The position numbers and the translations under genes were made by a program. The notes beneath the pieces are model-generated. The model made no database searches and was not told the origin of the DNA. It saw only the letters and a list, made by a program, of their open reading frames with translations. Source: a virus. From it: 31,038 nt of DNA. Shown here in pieces: positions 22,603 to 29,211 of the stretch (position 1 is its first letter; every line of letters starts with the position of its first letter). The stretch is from the IMG/VR virus record IMGVR_UViG_3300037840_000031, positions 1-31,038 of that record; one strand, given 5' to 3'.

Positions 22603-22982
22603 GGGTGTGCTGGACGCAAAAACCGGGGAAGATTTGCGAGGCTATCCGGTGCGCCGGGACTGAATGTCACCGTTACGTCCCACATATTGCTTGCCATCAC
22701 GTATGAGTATGCATCCGCTTCGAGCGCGTCGAGATTCGGCCCAAACTCGCCGGGGAACGGGTCTCCTTTATACGCTATGTAAAAGAATCGTGTGCAGTTG
22801 GTGGACTTGAACTCGGTCAACCGAGCATCGAAGTCGGTTGCTGTCGGTATCATGGCATTGGGCAGTTCCACGGCCAAGGCATGCTCCAACGCGGTCTCCG
22901 GTTTCTGTTTCTGATTCTGTATCAGAGCGGCCAGCAGAATTCCGCAAACAAGACCGATGGCCCACGCATGAGCAGGTTTCAC
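22599..22982 (-). CDS. exported or membrane-anchored hypothetical protein
   Basis: No family recognised, 127 residues. The N-terminus MKPAHAWAIGLVCGILLAAL is a short basic start plus hydrophobic core, either a signal anchor or an uncleaved signal peptide; a Cys lies inside the core without a clear lipobox. The rest is soluble (about residues 25-127), with two Cys-poor mixed segments and a Pro-rich end. The start overlaps the previous stop as ATGA, and the stop overlaps the next start. Confidence 0.65.
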   Translation of the reverse strand: MKPAHAWAIGLVCGILLAALIQNQKQKPETALEHALAVELPNAMIPTATDFDARLTEFKSTNCTRFFYIAYKGDPFPGEFGPNLDALEADAYSYVMASNMWDVTVTFSPGAPDSLANLPRFLRPAHP

Positions 22983-23275
22983 TTCACCCTCCCAAACTTG
23001 AATTCGTGCGCCGCTTGCCGCTGCCGTCTCTGTGCCAGCAACTTACGCCCTCGCTCGAAGTGTTTTCGATACACCCGGAAACCGGTGCGCCATTTCACCT
23101 TCCCATCCTTGACGCGCTCGCCGAACTTGTCCTTGGGACCGAATACGCCGCAGAGCCCGGCCAGCGCCTTCACGGTTGGTGTTCTGCGTCCGATGCCGCG
23201 GGGAGTGTGTCGGGAGCCGATTGGTCGCTTGATGATGTGGATTTGTTTATTCTTCGGATTCTTTGGATTATTCAT
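22979..23275 (-). CDS. small basic hypothetical protein
   Basis: Unrecognised. The 98-residue product is strongly basic, with Lys/Arg clusters in MNNPKNPKNKQIH, RGIGRRTP and KLLAQRRQRQAAH, and few acidic residues. It is a candidate nucleic-acid binder, either in packaging or as a small internal head protein, but this is inference from composition and position after the terminase. There is no good ribosome site before ATG 23275; 60 bases separate it from the large terminase, holding nothing I can name. It overlaps the next gene as ATGA. Confidence 0.62.
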   Translation of the reverse strand: MNNPKNPKNKQIHIIKRPIGSRHTPRGIGRRTPTVKALAGLCGVFGPKDKFGERVKDGKVKWRTGFRVYRKHFERGRKLLAQRRQRQAAHEFKFGRVK

Positions 23276-23335
23276 ATTGTTATTGATTGTTTACCCGTCC
23301 AGTCTGGCTGAACCATTCCATGAGTCAAGATTCTT

Positions 23336-24793
23336 TTAGCGCCCCGGCCATCCCGGTCTCCCAGGCCACTGTCTCGGCACCGTGAGCCGCGGCGGCACCG
23401 CTGTTCCACCACCCGATTTCATTCCCGCAACGTCTCCGGGTCCAATGGCACCGGTCGGTGTAGCGAGCGCGTCCTGTAGATACCTGATTGCATCCATGGC
23501 GTGATCGTCCTCTTTCCTTGGCACATCCGTTCCGGCGTCCGATCCCGGCTTCGGTTTGTAGATATACGATTCAAATTCGTTGATGACATTAACGCACCCT
23601 GGGTCCACGGTGAGCCTCGGCCGCCCGTCGCCCTGCACCTTGAGACGGTTCTTTACCAGCGCGATTCCATCCTCGACGCTTCCCTTGCCTCCCACCGCGT
23701 TGATGCCTCGTGCCTGCAATGAAGCAATGAGTCCGGCGGCGGATTCGTCCACGGCGCAGAGTTCGTATTTCCTTCCCTTGTCTTCATTCCACCACAGCAC
23801 AGCCGCCGCCACATGATTCTCCGGTATCACGCCGCGTTCGTAGAACTCCCGGAAGATATGTTGACGACCATCCGAGTCCTCCCCGACATCCAGTATCACC
23901 GCGGGATTGGTGTAGCCTTCGTCCATGGTCAGGAAGAACCGTTTCATCTCACTGCGTAGCCGCACCTGCACATGGTCGCTTGGTATTCCGGTCTGCGCCG
24001 AGTTAAAGGTGTCATACACCGCCCCTTCCGCCGTCGCCCAGATCCCCTCAAGCAATCTCATGCGCCGAACGCCAGTCAATCGGTCAGCCAAGGCCGCCAG
24101 CCGCTTTGCTCCTTCCGCCGTCAGGTTTCCGGCTTCATCGTAAATGCTCGGGTTATCCTTGTGCGTGGTGGTGAAGAGCCGGAGCCGCCCCTGCGCCGCC
24201 CGTTCCTTGATCCAATGTTTCGAGCCGGCCGGGTTGCAGTCGCCAAAGAGTTGCGCATTCTCAACCACCGCACCACGGCCGCTGGTTCTGGTGCCAAGCA
24301 ACTCCCAATCGTTCAAGGTGAACTCTTCAACCTGACAGCCGTAGATGAAATCCCGCTCGCTGGACAGCACCCGCTCCGGATGATCCATGCCACCGAGCCA
24401 GATCACGCTTCCGTTGGGATAGATGTAGCGTTGCGGTGTTTCCCCACCAAACACCCGCACACCCTGATTCGATATTACCTTGGCAAAGGTCTTGAGAACC
24501 GTGCCTGCCAGTGACGTTGCGGTCTTGCGGAGGATCGCCCCCTGTGCTCCCGGACACAGCGCCGCGGTCACGTGCGCCTTGAGGCACATTGCGAAGGTCT
24601 TGCCGGTATCTGCGGGACCGGAGTTGATCAACTCCGGTTCCTTGCAGCCGAATGCCGCCCGGTTTCCGCCGCGCAGGATGATGTCGGTTGCGCTCGGTTT
24701 GACGACTTCAACCTTGGCCGCCGGTTTCCGGGTCTTCGGTGGTTTGGGTGATTGCAGTTTGGAGGGCATTCGACTTGAGTTTGGGAAGTTCAT
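23336..24793 (-). CDS. terminase large subunit
   Basis: Packaging ATPase and headful/cos nuclease. ATPase motifs: Walker A GPADTGKT (residues 59-66), Walker B region DFIYGCQVEEF (148-158), and motif III GDCNP (184-188). The RNase H-like nuclease domain follows, with acidic residues D291 (LTMDEGY), D349 (CAVDESAAG) and the DDHAMDAIRYLQ motif (429-440), an arrangement like PBSX/XtmB-type terminases. The length of 485 is normal. The start could be 24793 or ATG 24769; neither has a clear ribosome site, so expression probably depends on coupling with the small subunit. Confidence 0.95.
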   Translation of the reverse strand: MNFPNSSRMPSKLQSPKPPKTRKPAAKVEVVKPSATDIILRGGNRAAFGCKEPELINSGPADTGKTFAMCLKAHVTAALCPGAQGAILRKTATSLAGTVLKTFAKVISNQGVRVFGGETPQRYIYPNGSVIWLGGMDHPERVLSSERDFIYGCQVEEFTLNDWELLGTRTSGRGAVVENAQLFGDCNPAGSKHWIKERAAQGRLRLFTTTHKDNPSIYDEAGNLTAEGAKRLAALADRLTGVRRMRLLEGIWATAEGAVYDTFNSAQTGIPSDHVQVRLRSEMKRFFLTMDEGYTNPAVILDVGEDSDGRQHIFREFYERGVIPENHVAAAVLWWNEDKGRKYELCAVDESAAGLIASLQARGINAVGGKGSVEDGIALVKNRLKVQGDGRPRLTVDPGCVNVINEFESYIYKPKPGSDAGTDVPRKEDDHAMDAIRYLQDALATPTGAIGPGDVAGMKSGGGTAVPPRLTVPRQWPGRPGWPGR

Positions 24794-25304
24794 CCTGTGT
24801 CACGCGCAGGGTCATGGTCAGACTCTCGCCTTCAGGTGTCACCACTTCGGTCCTTGAGCTGTCGCGCCACTGCGCCGGTTTCCGATTCTTGAGCCAGAAG
24901 ATGCAGGCGGTGGTGTCGGGTGGATAATGTTCGATGTATTCCTTTGTCACTAGATTCCCATTGACGGTGATAAACTTCGTAGCAGGGCAGTCGTAGCCTT
25001 TTGCCCGCTGGTAGAGAGATTTGACCACCGCTTCATCGGCTTGATCCTTGCTTTCCTTTAAGGTGGCAAGTAGCTTTGGGTTCCTGTCGCGCCATTGTCG
25101 AAAGGCGTTGCGTGAAATCCCAAGTGCTTCCGCCATCTGCGTATCAGTAGCGCCGAGCCGCCCGAGCATTTGCACCACCCCCGCCGTTGACACCCGGTCC
25201 AGTTTGCTTTTATGGACTCCGTTGCCTTTGGTTTTCACCACCGGCTCCCGTTTCGGTTTCTGCTTCTGCTTCGGTTTCGGTTTCTGCTTCTGCTTCGGTT
25301 TCAT
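24708..25304 (-). CDS. terminase small subunit
   Basis: DNA-recognition subunit of the packaging motor. After a basic low-complexity start of Lys, Pro and Gln (residues 1-20) comes a helix-turn-helix (DTQMAEALGISRNAFRQW, about residues 54-71). Next is the region AVVKSLYQRAKGYDCPATKF with YPPDTTACIFWLKNRKP, a signature common in small terminases. The order just before the large subunit supports this. The Lys/Gln/Pro start is encoded by a 24-base tandem repeat. The C-terminus overlaps the large-terminase frame by more than 60 bases in another frame, an unusually long overlap for this window. Confidence 0.85.
   Translation of the reverse strand: MKPKQKQKPKPKQKQKPKREPVVKTKGNGVHKSKLDRVSTAGVVQMLGRLGATDTQMAEALGISRNAFRQWRDRNPKLLATLKESKDQADEAVVKSLYQRAKGYDCPATKFITVNGNLVTKEYIEHYPPDTTACIFWLKNRKPAQWRDSSRTEVVTPEGESLTMTLRVTQDELPKLKSNALQTAITQTTEDPETGGQG
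25255..25302 (-). repeat. tandem repeat, two exact 24-base units
   Basis: Two perfect copies of a 24-base unit made of hexamers in the order ggtttc, tgcttc, tgcttc, ggtttc (plus strand). They encode the Lys-Pro-Lys-Gln start of the small terminase. Hexamer periodicity keeps the frame whatever the copy number, so the tail length can vary without a frameshift. Confidence 0.9.
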
Positions 25305-25381
25305 AACGTTTTCCGTCGGGTTCTTGCGGCGAGGCGCACGGCCTCTGTCTCGCGTGGGCTGAGTTTGGAATGGGCGGTCAT
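25301..25381 (-). CDS. 26-aa candidate ORF coupled to small terminase
   Basis: A very short frame that exactly bridges two genes. Its ATG at 25381 shares the final A of the upstream stop (TGATG), with AGGAAG just upstream as a ribosome site. Its own TGA overlaps the small terminase start as ATGA. The peptide starts MTAHSKLSPRETEAV and ends in a basic RTRRKTL. Precise junctions on both sides suggest translation, possibly as a leader that couples terminase synthesis to the upstream genes. At 26 codons chance cannot be excluded. Confidence 0.42.
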   Translation of the reverse strand: MTAHSKLSPRETEAVRLAARTRRKTL

Positions 25382-25527
25382 CACTTCCTGATTTCTTTAA
25401 TCAGAAGGACTATACAGATAACGAATAAGATCATAAAAGGCACCATCGCAATGCACCACAATAAAACATCGTAATTGTTAAGCACGCATGGATTAACATG
25501 TTCAAGATTGGCAATCCAGTTTTTCAT
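25381..25527 (-). CDS. 48-aa single-span membrane protein
   Basis: Start ATG 25527 has a strong ribosome site GGGGAGG with about seven bases of spacing and overlaps the upstream stop as ATGA. The product has a 20-residue polar N-terminus with one Cys, then a hydrophobic segment (LLWCIAMVPFMILFVICIVL) and a short basic tail KEIRK, which predicts an N-out, C-in inner-membrane protein. A holin, antiholin or exclusion role is possible, but nothing in the sequence decides it. Confidence 0.65.
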   Translation of the reverse strand: MKNWIANLEHVNPCVLNNYDVLLWCIAMVPFMILFVICIVLLIKEIRK

Positions 25528-26249
25528 TGTTTGTCCTCCCCCTGATTGTCCGCTGCGGCGAGGGCTTGTTCTGCGATATGTCCTTGGTCGCGTTGCAGGT
25601 CCACGTGCGGCGTTGTCCAGTCTGCTCCACGATCCCATTTATCCCGGTAGAACTTCAACCCCGCCCTCAACCGCTCGTTCTCGGCGCGGAGGGTGGATTC
25701 TTCCCTCTTCGTTTCCTTCCAACCATCGAGGCACTCTCGGGTTGTTTTTTGAGCCTCCCGAATCCACTTATCACGATCCTTCCTAATCTCATCCAGCGAC
25801 TTGCGGAGCGATGCGGTTTCGAGAAGATGCCAGCGAGCGGCATGACAATAAGCGATTCGATAACCTGCGTCGAGATTCGGGTCGTCGCCCATAGCCAGCT
25901 TGATACGATCTACCTCCTTTTCAATCTGTTCCTGCGTCGGCTCCGTCTCCGCTGGCGGCGGTTGATGTGCGGCGGTTGCTGTGCGGCTTTCCTCTGTTAC
26001 TTTGAGTCTAGGATTGTCCTTTTCGATCCGCATCAACTGCTTTACGAGTTCGGAACTGTTGTTTTCAATGCCTATAATTACAGTCGTTTCCGGCGGTTGC
26101 TGTGGCGCGGCGGGGGTGGCTTTAGTTAATTTGTCCAGATAATCATGTTTCGGACAATACCATCCTTTAGCGGGATAAAATACACTTATAAGTGCCTCCA
26201 TGCCGCAAATGGGACATCGCGGCGGCACCGGCCCTGGTTGGTTGGTCAT
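25524..26249 (-). CDS. zinc-ribbon plus coiled-coil protein
   Basis: A 241-residue protein of unknown function. It opens with a zinc site (C12, C15, C32, H35: CPIC and YCPKH), followed by a polar linker with the repeated QPPPAE module. Then comes a long charged helical segment (about residues 105-215) with heptad-like Leu/Ile spacing, including EQIEKEVDRIKLAM and LRAENERLRAGLKFYRDKW. A coiled coil that dimerises is likely. ATG 26249 overlaps the miniprotein stop and is preceded by AAAGGAAAAGGAAA; the longer frame to 26276 is rejected. It is the largest gene of the small-ORF region. Confidence 0.7.
   Translation of the reverse strand: MTNQPGPVPPRCPICGMEALISVFYPAKGWYCPKHDYLDKLTKATPAAPQQPPETTVIIGIENNSSELVKQLMRIEKDNPRLKVTEESRTATAAHQPPPAETEPTQEQIEKEVDRIKLAMGDDPNLDAGYRIAYCHAARWHLLETASLRKSLDEIRKDRDKWIREAQKTTRECLDGWKETKREESTLRAENERLRAGLKFYRDKWDRGADWTTPHVDLQRDQGHIAEQALAAADNQGEDKQ
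25946..25964. repeat. second copy of 19-base PPPAE repeat
   Basis: Exact copy of 26696-26714, here inside the zinc-ribbon/coiled-coil gene, where it encodes part of the linker between the zinc site and the coiled coil. Confidence 0.8.
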
Positions 26250-26392
26250 GGTGATTTCCTTTTCCTTTCCGCCCACAACTGAATGTTCAGGATAGCGATT
26301 TCATGATCCCTGCTTCTGCGGCCTCTCCAGAAGCCAAACCCAATGGCGGATGCGAATAATGGGACGTGGATTATGAAGTAGAGGGTGGTCAT
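26246..26392 (-). CDS. 48-aa membrane miniprotein
   Basis: A short ORF filling the gap between two coupled genes. It overlaps the upstream stop by ATGA (26389-26392) and the downstream start by ATGA (26246-26249). The product begins MTTLYFIIHVPLFASAIGFG, a hydrophobic segment of about 20 residues fitting one membrane span, then turns strongly basic (FWRGRRSRDH, WAERKRKSP), so the tail would stay in the cytoplasm. Exact overlap at both ends is good evidence that it is translated. Function unknown. Confidence 0.6.
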   Translation of the reverse strand: MTTLYFIIHVPLFASAIGFGFWRGRRSRDHEIAILNIQLWAERKRKSP

Positions 26393-26649
26393 TTCGTGGC
26401 CTTTCTCGCGGCGTCAATCGCCTCGCGGAAGGTTGCACCGTAATAATGTTGCCCGTCATCGCCAATTAACATGAATCGTCCGTCCGGCTCCTGAATACTA
26501 GCCTTAGCGAACCAATCCAGCCGCTCGCGGTCCTTGGAAAGTTCGCGGAGCAGGACGCCACACTGCCTAACATCGTCTTGGACTTGCGCCGTATCACCAT
26601 TCAGCATGGCCCACGTTATGAAGTCCATCAGCTGATCAATCGTTTTCAT
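26389..26649 (-). CDS. hypothetical protein, 86 aa
   Basis: No family recognised. The 86-residue protein is soluble-looking and mostly helical: MKTIDQLMDFITWAML, then QDDVRQCGVLLREL, a short strand-rich middle (GRFMLIGDDGQHYYG), and FREAIDAARKATK. The FREAIDAA ending after a Gly-rich strand resembles small phage proteins that present substrate data, but this is weak. Start ATG 26649 overlaps the previous stop as ATGA and uses the GGAGG carried in the repeated end module. Confidence 0.65.
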   Translation of the reverse strand: MKTIDQLMDFITWAMLNGDTAQVQDDVRQCGVLLRELSKDRERLDWFAKASIQEPDGRFMLIGDDGQHYYGATFREAIDAARKATK

Positions 26650-26691
26650 CTCGCCTCCTTTATGAGCCGGTCGAGGTCCGATGCGCATTCC
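26646..26691. repeat. module repeat copy 2 of the 27296 element
   Basis: Second copy of the end-of-gene/start-of-gene module. The flanking genes differ, so the element is a shared junction joining unrelated coding bodies rather than a duplicated gene. Confidence 0.85.
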
Positions 26692-26858
26692 TCACTCTCC
26701 GCTGGCGGCGGTTGCTGAGTCTCTGCCCCCTTAGTCACTTCGGGGGCTTGACTTCCAGTCGCTCTCACCTGATGAGGTTGAACCGTTGACTGGCATGTTT
26801 CATCACCGCCTTTCTCTGAAAGCTGCGTCGGCACCGGCTCTGGTTGGTTGTGGGTCAT
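26646..26858 (-). CDS. hypothetical linker-like protein built of repeated modules
   Basis: Unrecognised 70-residue product that looks almost entirely disordered: MTHNQPEPVPTQL start, polar middle, QQPPPAESEE, then CASDLDRLIKEAR. The start module recurs at 26249, the PPPAE module recurs in the same 241-aa gene, and the end module recurs in the gene at 27296. I preferred ATG 26858 over 26870 because GAAGGA lies just upstream. It may be a recombination by-product kept for coupling, or a real small protein. Confidence 0.55.
   Translation of the reverse strand: MTHNQPEPVPTQLSEKGGDETCQSTVQPHQVRATGSQAPEVTKGAETQQPPPAESEECASDLDRLIKEAR
26696..26714. repeat. 19-base exact repeat encoding the PPPAE module
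   Basis: The 19 bases tctccgctggcggcggttg occur here and at 25946-25964. They encode QPPPAES/T in two different proteins (70-aa and 241-aa genes). The start modules MTxNQPxPVP of the same two genes are also alike, so both genes share two separated modules. Confidence 0.8.
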
Positions 26859-26859
26859 G

Positions 26860-27096
26860 TTATCCTTCATATTCCGACAACGCTTTAAGCTCTTTGCTGG
26901 ACCAGTATTCCTCAACCCCAACCATACGGCGTCGGTTTCCGATATGGCCGATCATCGTCACAATGGCGGCATCTCTGCTTTCTGCCTTGCTGCCGGGAAT
27001 GATAAACTTCTGGCCAGCATCGGGGTGTGACCAGACTGTTACAAGGGTGGTTCTGTGAGATGTTTTTCGCGCTCTATTTAGTTGGTTGGGGGTCAT
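26860..27096 (-). CDS. hypothetical protein, 78 aa
   Basis: Not recognised. The product starts MTPNQLNRARK, a short lead related to the MTxNQ starts of two nearby genes, and continues as a compact mixed alpha/beta-looking sequence (TLVTVWSHPDAGQKF, AAIVTMIGHI) ending in an acidic ALSEYEG. Its start overlaps the zinc-ribbon gene's stop by ATGA. The end supplies GAAGGA, the likely ribosome site for the following gene two bases downstream. Confidence 0.65.
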   Translation of the reverse strand: MTPNQLNRARKTSHRTTLVTVWSHPDAGQKFIIPGSKAESRDAAIVTMIGHIGNRRRMVGVEEYWSSKELKALSEYEG

Positions 27097-27299
27097 GGGG
27101 TGGTCGTGGTTTTGTTGGTTTCTGTCGGAGGATTATTGTCAAAGTAAAGAACCAAGTCGCCAATGCCAATCTCTCCGCTATCCCAACAGTTTCGGCAGAT
27201 GTGGAACTTCTCTACAGAGCCGTCGTTTCTTGGCGGTGAGAATAGTAACGCGCCTGCGTTCTCAAGTTCTTCGCTGCAATGTGAACATCGTAGTTTCAT
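27093..27299 (-). CDS. small zinc-ribbon protein
   Basis: A 68-residue protein with two CxxC knuckles, C5/C8 (CSHC) and C35/C38 (CRNC), about 27 residues apart, the pattern of a treble-clef or zinc-ribbon domain. The segment FHICRNCWDSGE resembles small phage zinc proteins, but no named family is recognised. Start ATG 27299 overlaps the previous stop as ATGA, with ribosome site GGAGG encoded by the previous gene's last codons. An in-frame extension to 27338 would translate the repeated module and is less likely. Confidence 0.72.
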   Translation of the reverse strand: MKLRCSHCSEELENAGALLFSPPRNDGSVEKFHICRNCWDSGEIGIGDLVLYFDNNPPTETNKTTTTP

Positions 27300-27341
27300 C
27301 TCGCCTCCTTTATGAGCTGGTCGAGGTCGCGGGCGCATTCA
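27296..27341. repeat. module repeat copy 1 (DLDxLIKEAR end, GGAGG, start overlap)
   Basis: A ~46-base segment nearly identical to 26646-26691 (about five mismatches, clustered). It encodes the last residues of one gene, the ribosome site and the first residues of the next gene as one piece, giving AHKGGEMK/IKEAR in different frames. Confidence 0.85.
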
Positions 27342-27625
27342 TTCAGCACTTTGTGAGCATCCATAACCGCTGGCCATTCGTAAGCCCGAGCCTCAAACTT
27401 CTTAACCAGCCTCCGCAGGCTGGCAACCGGCACGGAGCGGGGTGGTTTTGGGTTCACTCCGCCGCGCTCTGTTGCTGTTCCTGATTCCGCTCTCGCAATT
27501 CGACGCGCACCTTGAAGCTGTCGGCCACCACGATGACCATGCGAGGGCGCGGAGCTTGCGGCGCCGGTTGCTTGGTGCTGCGCCGGTTTCGGTCCTGTAG
27601 CTGTGGTTCTTCTGTCTTCACGCAT
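27296..27625 (-). CDS. hypothetical protein ending in DLDQLIKEAR module
   Basis: Unrecognised, about 109 residues. The first half is low-complexity, rich in Gly, Ala, Arg and Thr. The second half appears structured (SLRRLVKKFEARAYEWPAV) and ends CARDLDQLIKEAR. Nearly the same ending, CASDLDRLIKEAR, closes the gene at 26646-26858, and the underlying DNA is repeated. The last codons (AAG GAG GCG AGA TGA) also form the ribosome site and start overlap of the next gene. ATG 27637 is an alternative start; neither has a strong ribosome site. Confidence 0.6.
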   Translation of the reverse strand: MREDRRTTATGPKPAQHQATGAASSAPSHGHRGGRQLQGARRIARAESGTATERGGVNPKPPRSVPVASLRRLVKKFEARAYEWPAVMDAHKVLNECARDLDQLIKEAR

Positions 27626-27818
27626 AAGATTTACCATGTTTCTTGCGGCGCTTCAAGTGGGGTGTTTTCCGGGCGATGAGCCATAGCTGCCATGCTGCGG
27701 AGTCCACGGTGGGTGTGGATAGCGCGCCAATGTCATTGCGAGCCTGGCGCCATGTTTTGTGGAATAGAGCGGATTCGCGTTGCAGCTTGGTATCCAGCTT
27801 CTTGAAGTCGGTGCTCAC
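27618..27818 (-). CDS. small hypothetical protein, GTG start
   Basis: A 66-residue product with no recognised family. The start is GTG at 27818, overlapping the upstream stop as GTGA, and is preceded by a full ribosome site GGAGGTGA with seven bases between GGAGG and the codon. That decides it over the longer frame to 27908. The protein is amphipathic with a Trp-containing middle (SAAWQLWLIARK) and a strongly basic tail (RRKKHGK), so nucleic-acid contact is possible. Confidence 0.72.
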   Translation of the reverse strand: MSTDFKKLDTKLQRESALFHKTWRQARNDIGALSTPTVDSAAWQLWLIARKTPHLKRRKKHGKSYA

Positions 27819-28834
27819 GATGTCACCTCCGGAAATTGTCGCACTCGCAAATCCTTCGGCCATTCGATTTGGTCGCCGCCTTTTGAATGTTTTAGGCCGT
27901 GGAGCCAAACAACCTCACCCTTCATTGGCTCAACCTTTACCTCCACTTCGGTCTTTATGCTTCCCTGCGGCCAATGCTGACCGGGACCGGTGATTCCATG
28001 AGACACAACCTGACTTCCTAGTTGCTTCACAAAGCACGGTACCGCCGCACTCTTGCACTGCTCCACGATGCTGCGAATCCACTCGATGTTGCATGGCCTC
28101 GCCTTGGGGCCGCTCTCGCCGCCAATTATGGTCCAAGCGATCAACTGGGTTGGGTTCTTGCAAATGTGATGATCCATGTGTCTCTGCATGTCGGCCTTTG
28201 AGTATCCGCAAGACCCGCAACGCAAGCCTGTTAATTCGACCGGCCCAAGCAACGGCTCGACGCTCAGGAACCTTACCCGCGCCGGTATCTTGAGCAGTTC
28301 CGGTATCCGCTCATCCGCACGCTTCTGATCCTCGATGCTGGTGCCGATCCAGACATTTGCTGGCGGCGTGCCGTTGAGCCATGCTTCCACCATCTTCGCC
28401 GCCGCAAACCTGCCGTCTGTCACAACGCCATGCGTCATGCAGCAGGTCAACGCCCGCGCCAGTTGCGGTTTCCAATTCTCCGGTCGCTTGGTCAGCAGCA
28501 GCCAATCGAGATTCGGCGTCTTGTTAATCAGATTTAGAAAGTCCGCCAGCCATTCAATCGGCACCTCGGCGTCAAGCCAGTCGCACAGGCTCGGGAACAC
28601 GCGGTGCCTGTAGTCCGGGTGCGCCTCAACTTCTGTGTTCCAGCGCAGTGGCTTGGACCAGTTCGCCTTGGCAGTCCTGCGTCTTGGCGCTCCCTTACCC
28701 CAGTTTACTCCGCCAGCGAATCGCAGGTTGCGTGCCTCCGCGTAGCAGTGCGCGCAGCCGGGTGAGACTTTGGTGCAACCTTCCCACGGATTCCACGTCG
28801 CATGCGCCCATTCTATCTTGGTGCTATCACTCAT
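27815..28834 (-). CDS. Gp37/Gp68 family protein (DUF5131), radical-SAM-like
   Basis: A 339-residue member of the phage Gp37/Gp68 family (DUF5131). The N-terminus carries KIEWAHATWNPWEGC and a three-cysteine signature C20, C27 and C30 (GCAHCYAE) resembling radical SAM cluster motifs. Further signatures are LLLTKRPENW, NVWIGTSIEDQ, RFLSVEPLLGPV and IIGGESGPKARP. Between the last two sits a segment with C206, C209, H219, H222/H223 and C225 that looks like an inserted zinc finger. The activity of the family is not established to my knowledge. Its place beside folE and queE makes a nucleotide or nucleic-acid modification role plausible. It overlaps its neighbours by ATGA and GTGA. Confidence 0.88.
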   Translation of the reverse strand: MSDSTKIEWAHATWNPWEGCTKVSPGCAHCYAEARNLRFAGGVNWGKGAPRRRTAKANWSKPLRWNTEVEAHPDYRHRVFPSLCDWLDAEVPIEWLADFLNLINKTPNLDWLLLTKRPENWKPQLARALTCCMTHGVVTDGRFAAAKMVEAWLNGTPPANVWIGTSIEDQKRADERIPELLKIPARVRFLSVEPLLGPVELTGLRCGSCGYSKADMQRHMDHHICKNPTQLIAWTIIGGESGPKARPCNIEWIRSIVEQCKSAAVPCFVKQLGSQVVSHGITGPGQHWPQGSIKTEVEVKVEPMKGEVVWLHGLKHSKGGDQIEWPKDLRVRQFPEVTS

Positions 28835-29211
28835 GCCGCCTCCCTCTGTTGCTCTTCCGATTCCAGCACTGCGGCTCTACCGAGCGCCGCGAAGCTGGTT
28901 GCGGGTGCGACATTCATTGCCTTGAGCCGTAGCCTCCTGGCTTTGTTATAGTTTCGGTGCCGGAGCAGTATCTCGTCGCGGTGCTCCCTCTCGTATCGCT
29001 CCCGATACTCGGCGTCGCGAGCCAGCCGCTCGTCGAAAAACAGTTCGGCTCTTTGCCGGTTAATCATCTTTTCGATCATCAGGCCGATTCCCTTGAGTGC
29101 TTCCCGGCAGCTCGGGCATGACCAGCCGCTGCTGTCCTTTTTGTCTCCGTAGCTGCCGCAGTCGCAGTGGTGTGGTGGGACGATGGGAGCGGTCAAAGTG
29201 GTGGCGCTCAT
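28831..29211 (-). CDS. hypothetical protein with CxC/CxxC zinc-binding N-terminus
   Basis: Not recognised as a named family. The 126-residue product begins with a short tail and then a likely zinc site, CDCGSYG and CPSC about 16 residues apart. It continues as a highly charged, probably helical segment rich in Arg and Glu (ERYEREHRDE, RRLRLK) and ends AAVLESEEQQREAA. The start at 29211 overlaps the upstream stop as ATGA; a longer frame to 29292 would lie inside the upstream gene. The form suggests a small nucleic-acid or protein-binding factor, which is inference only. Confidence 0.7.
   Translation of the reverse strand: MSATTLTAPIVPPHHCDCGSYGDKKDSSGWSCPSCREALKGIGLMIEKMINRQRAELFFDERLARDAEYRERYEREHRDEILLRHRNYNKARRLRLKAMNVAPATSFAALGRAAVLESEEQQREAA

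Noticed and set aside
23276-23335. 13-codon frame and a TTGACT sequence between large terminase and the basic protein
   Set aside because: The frame has no ribosome site or overlap, and no -10 element lies at proper distance from TTGACT.
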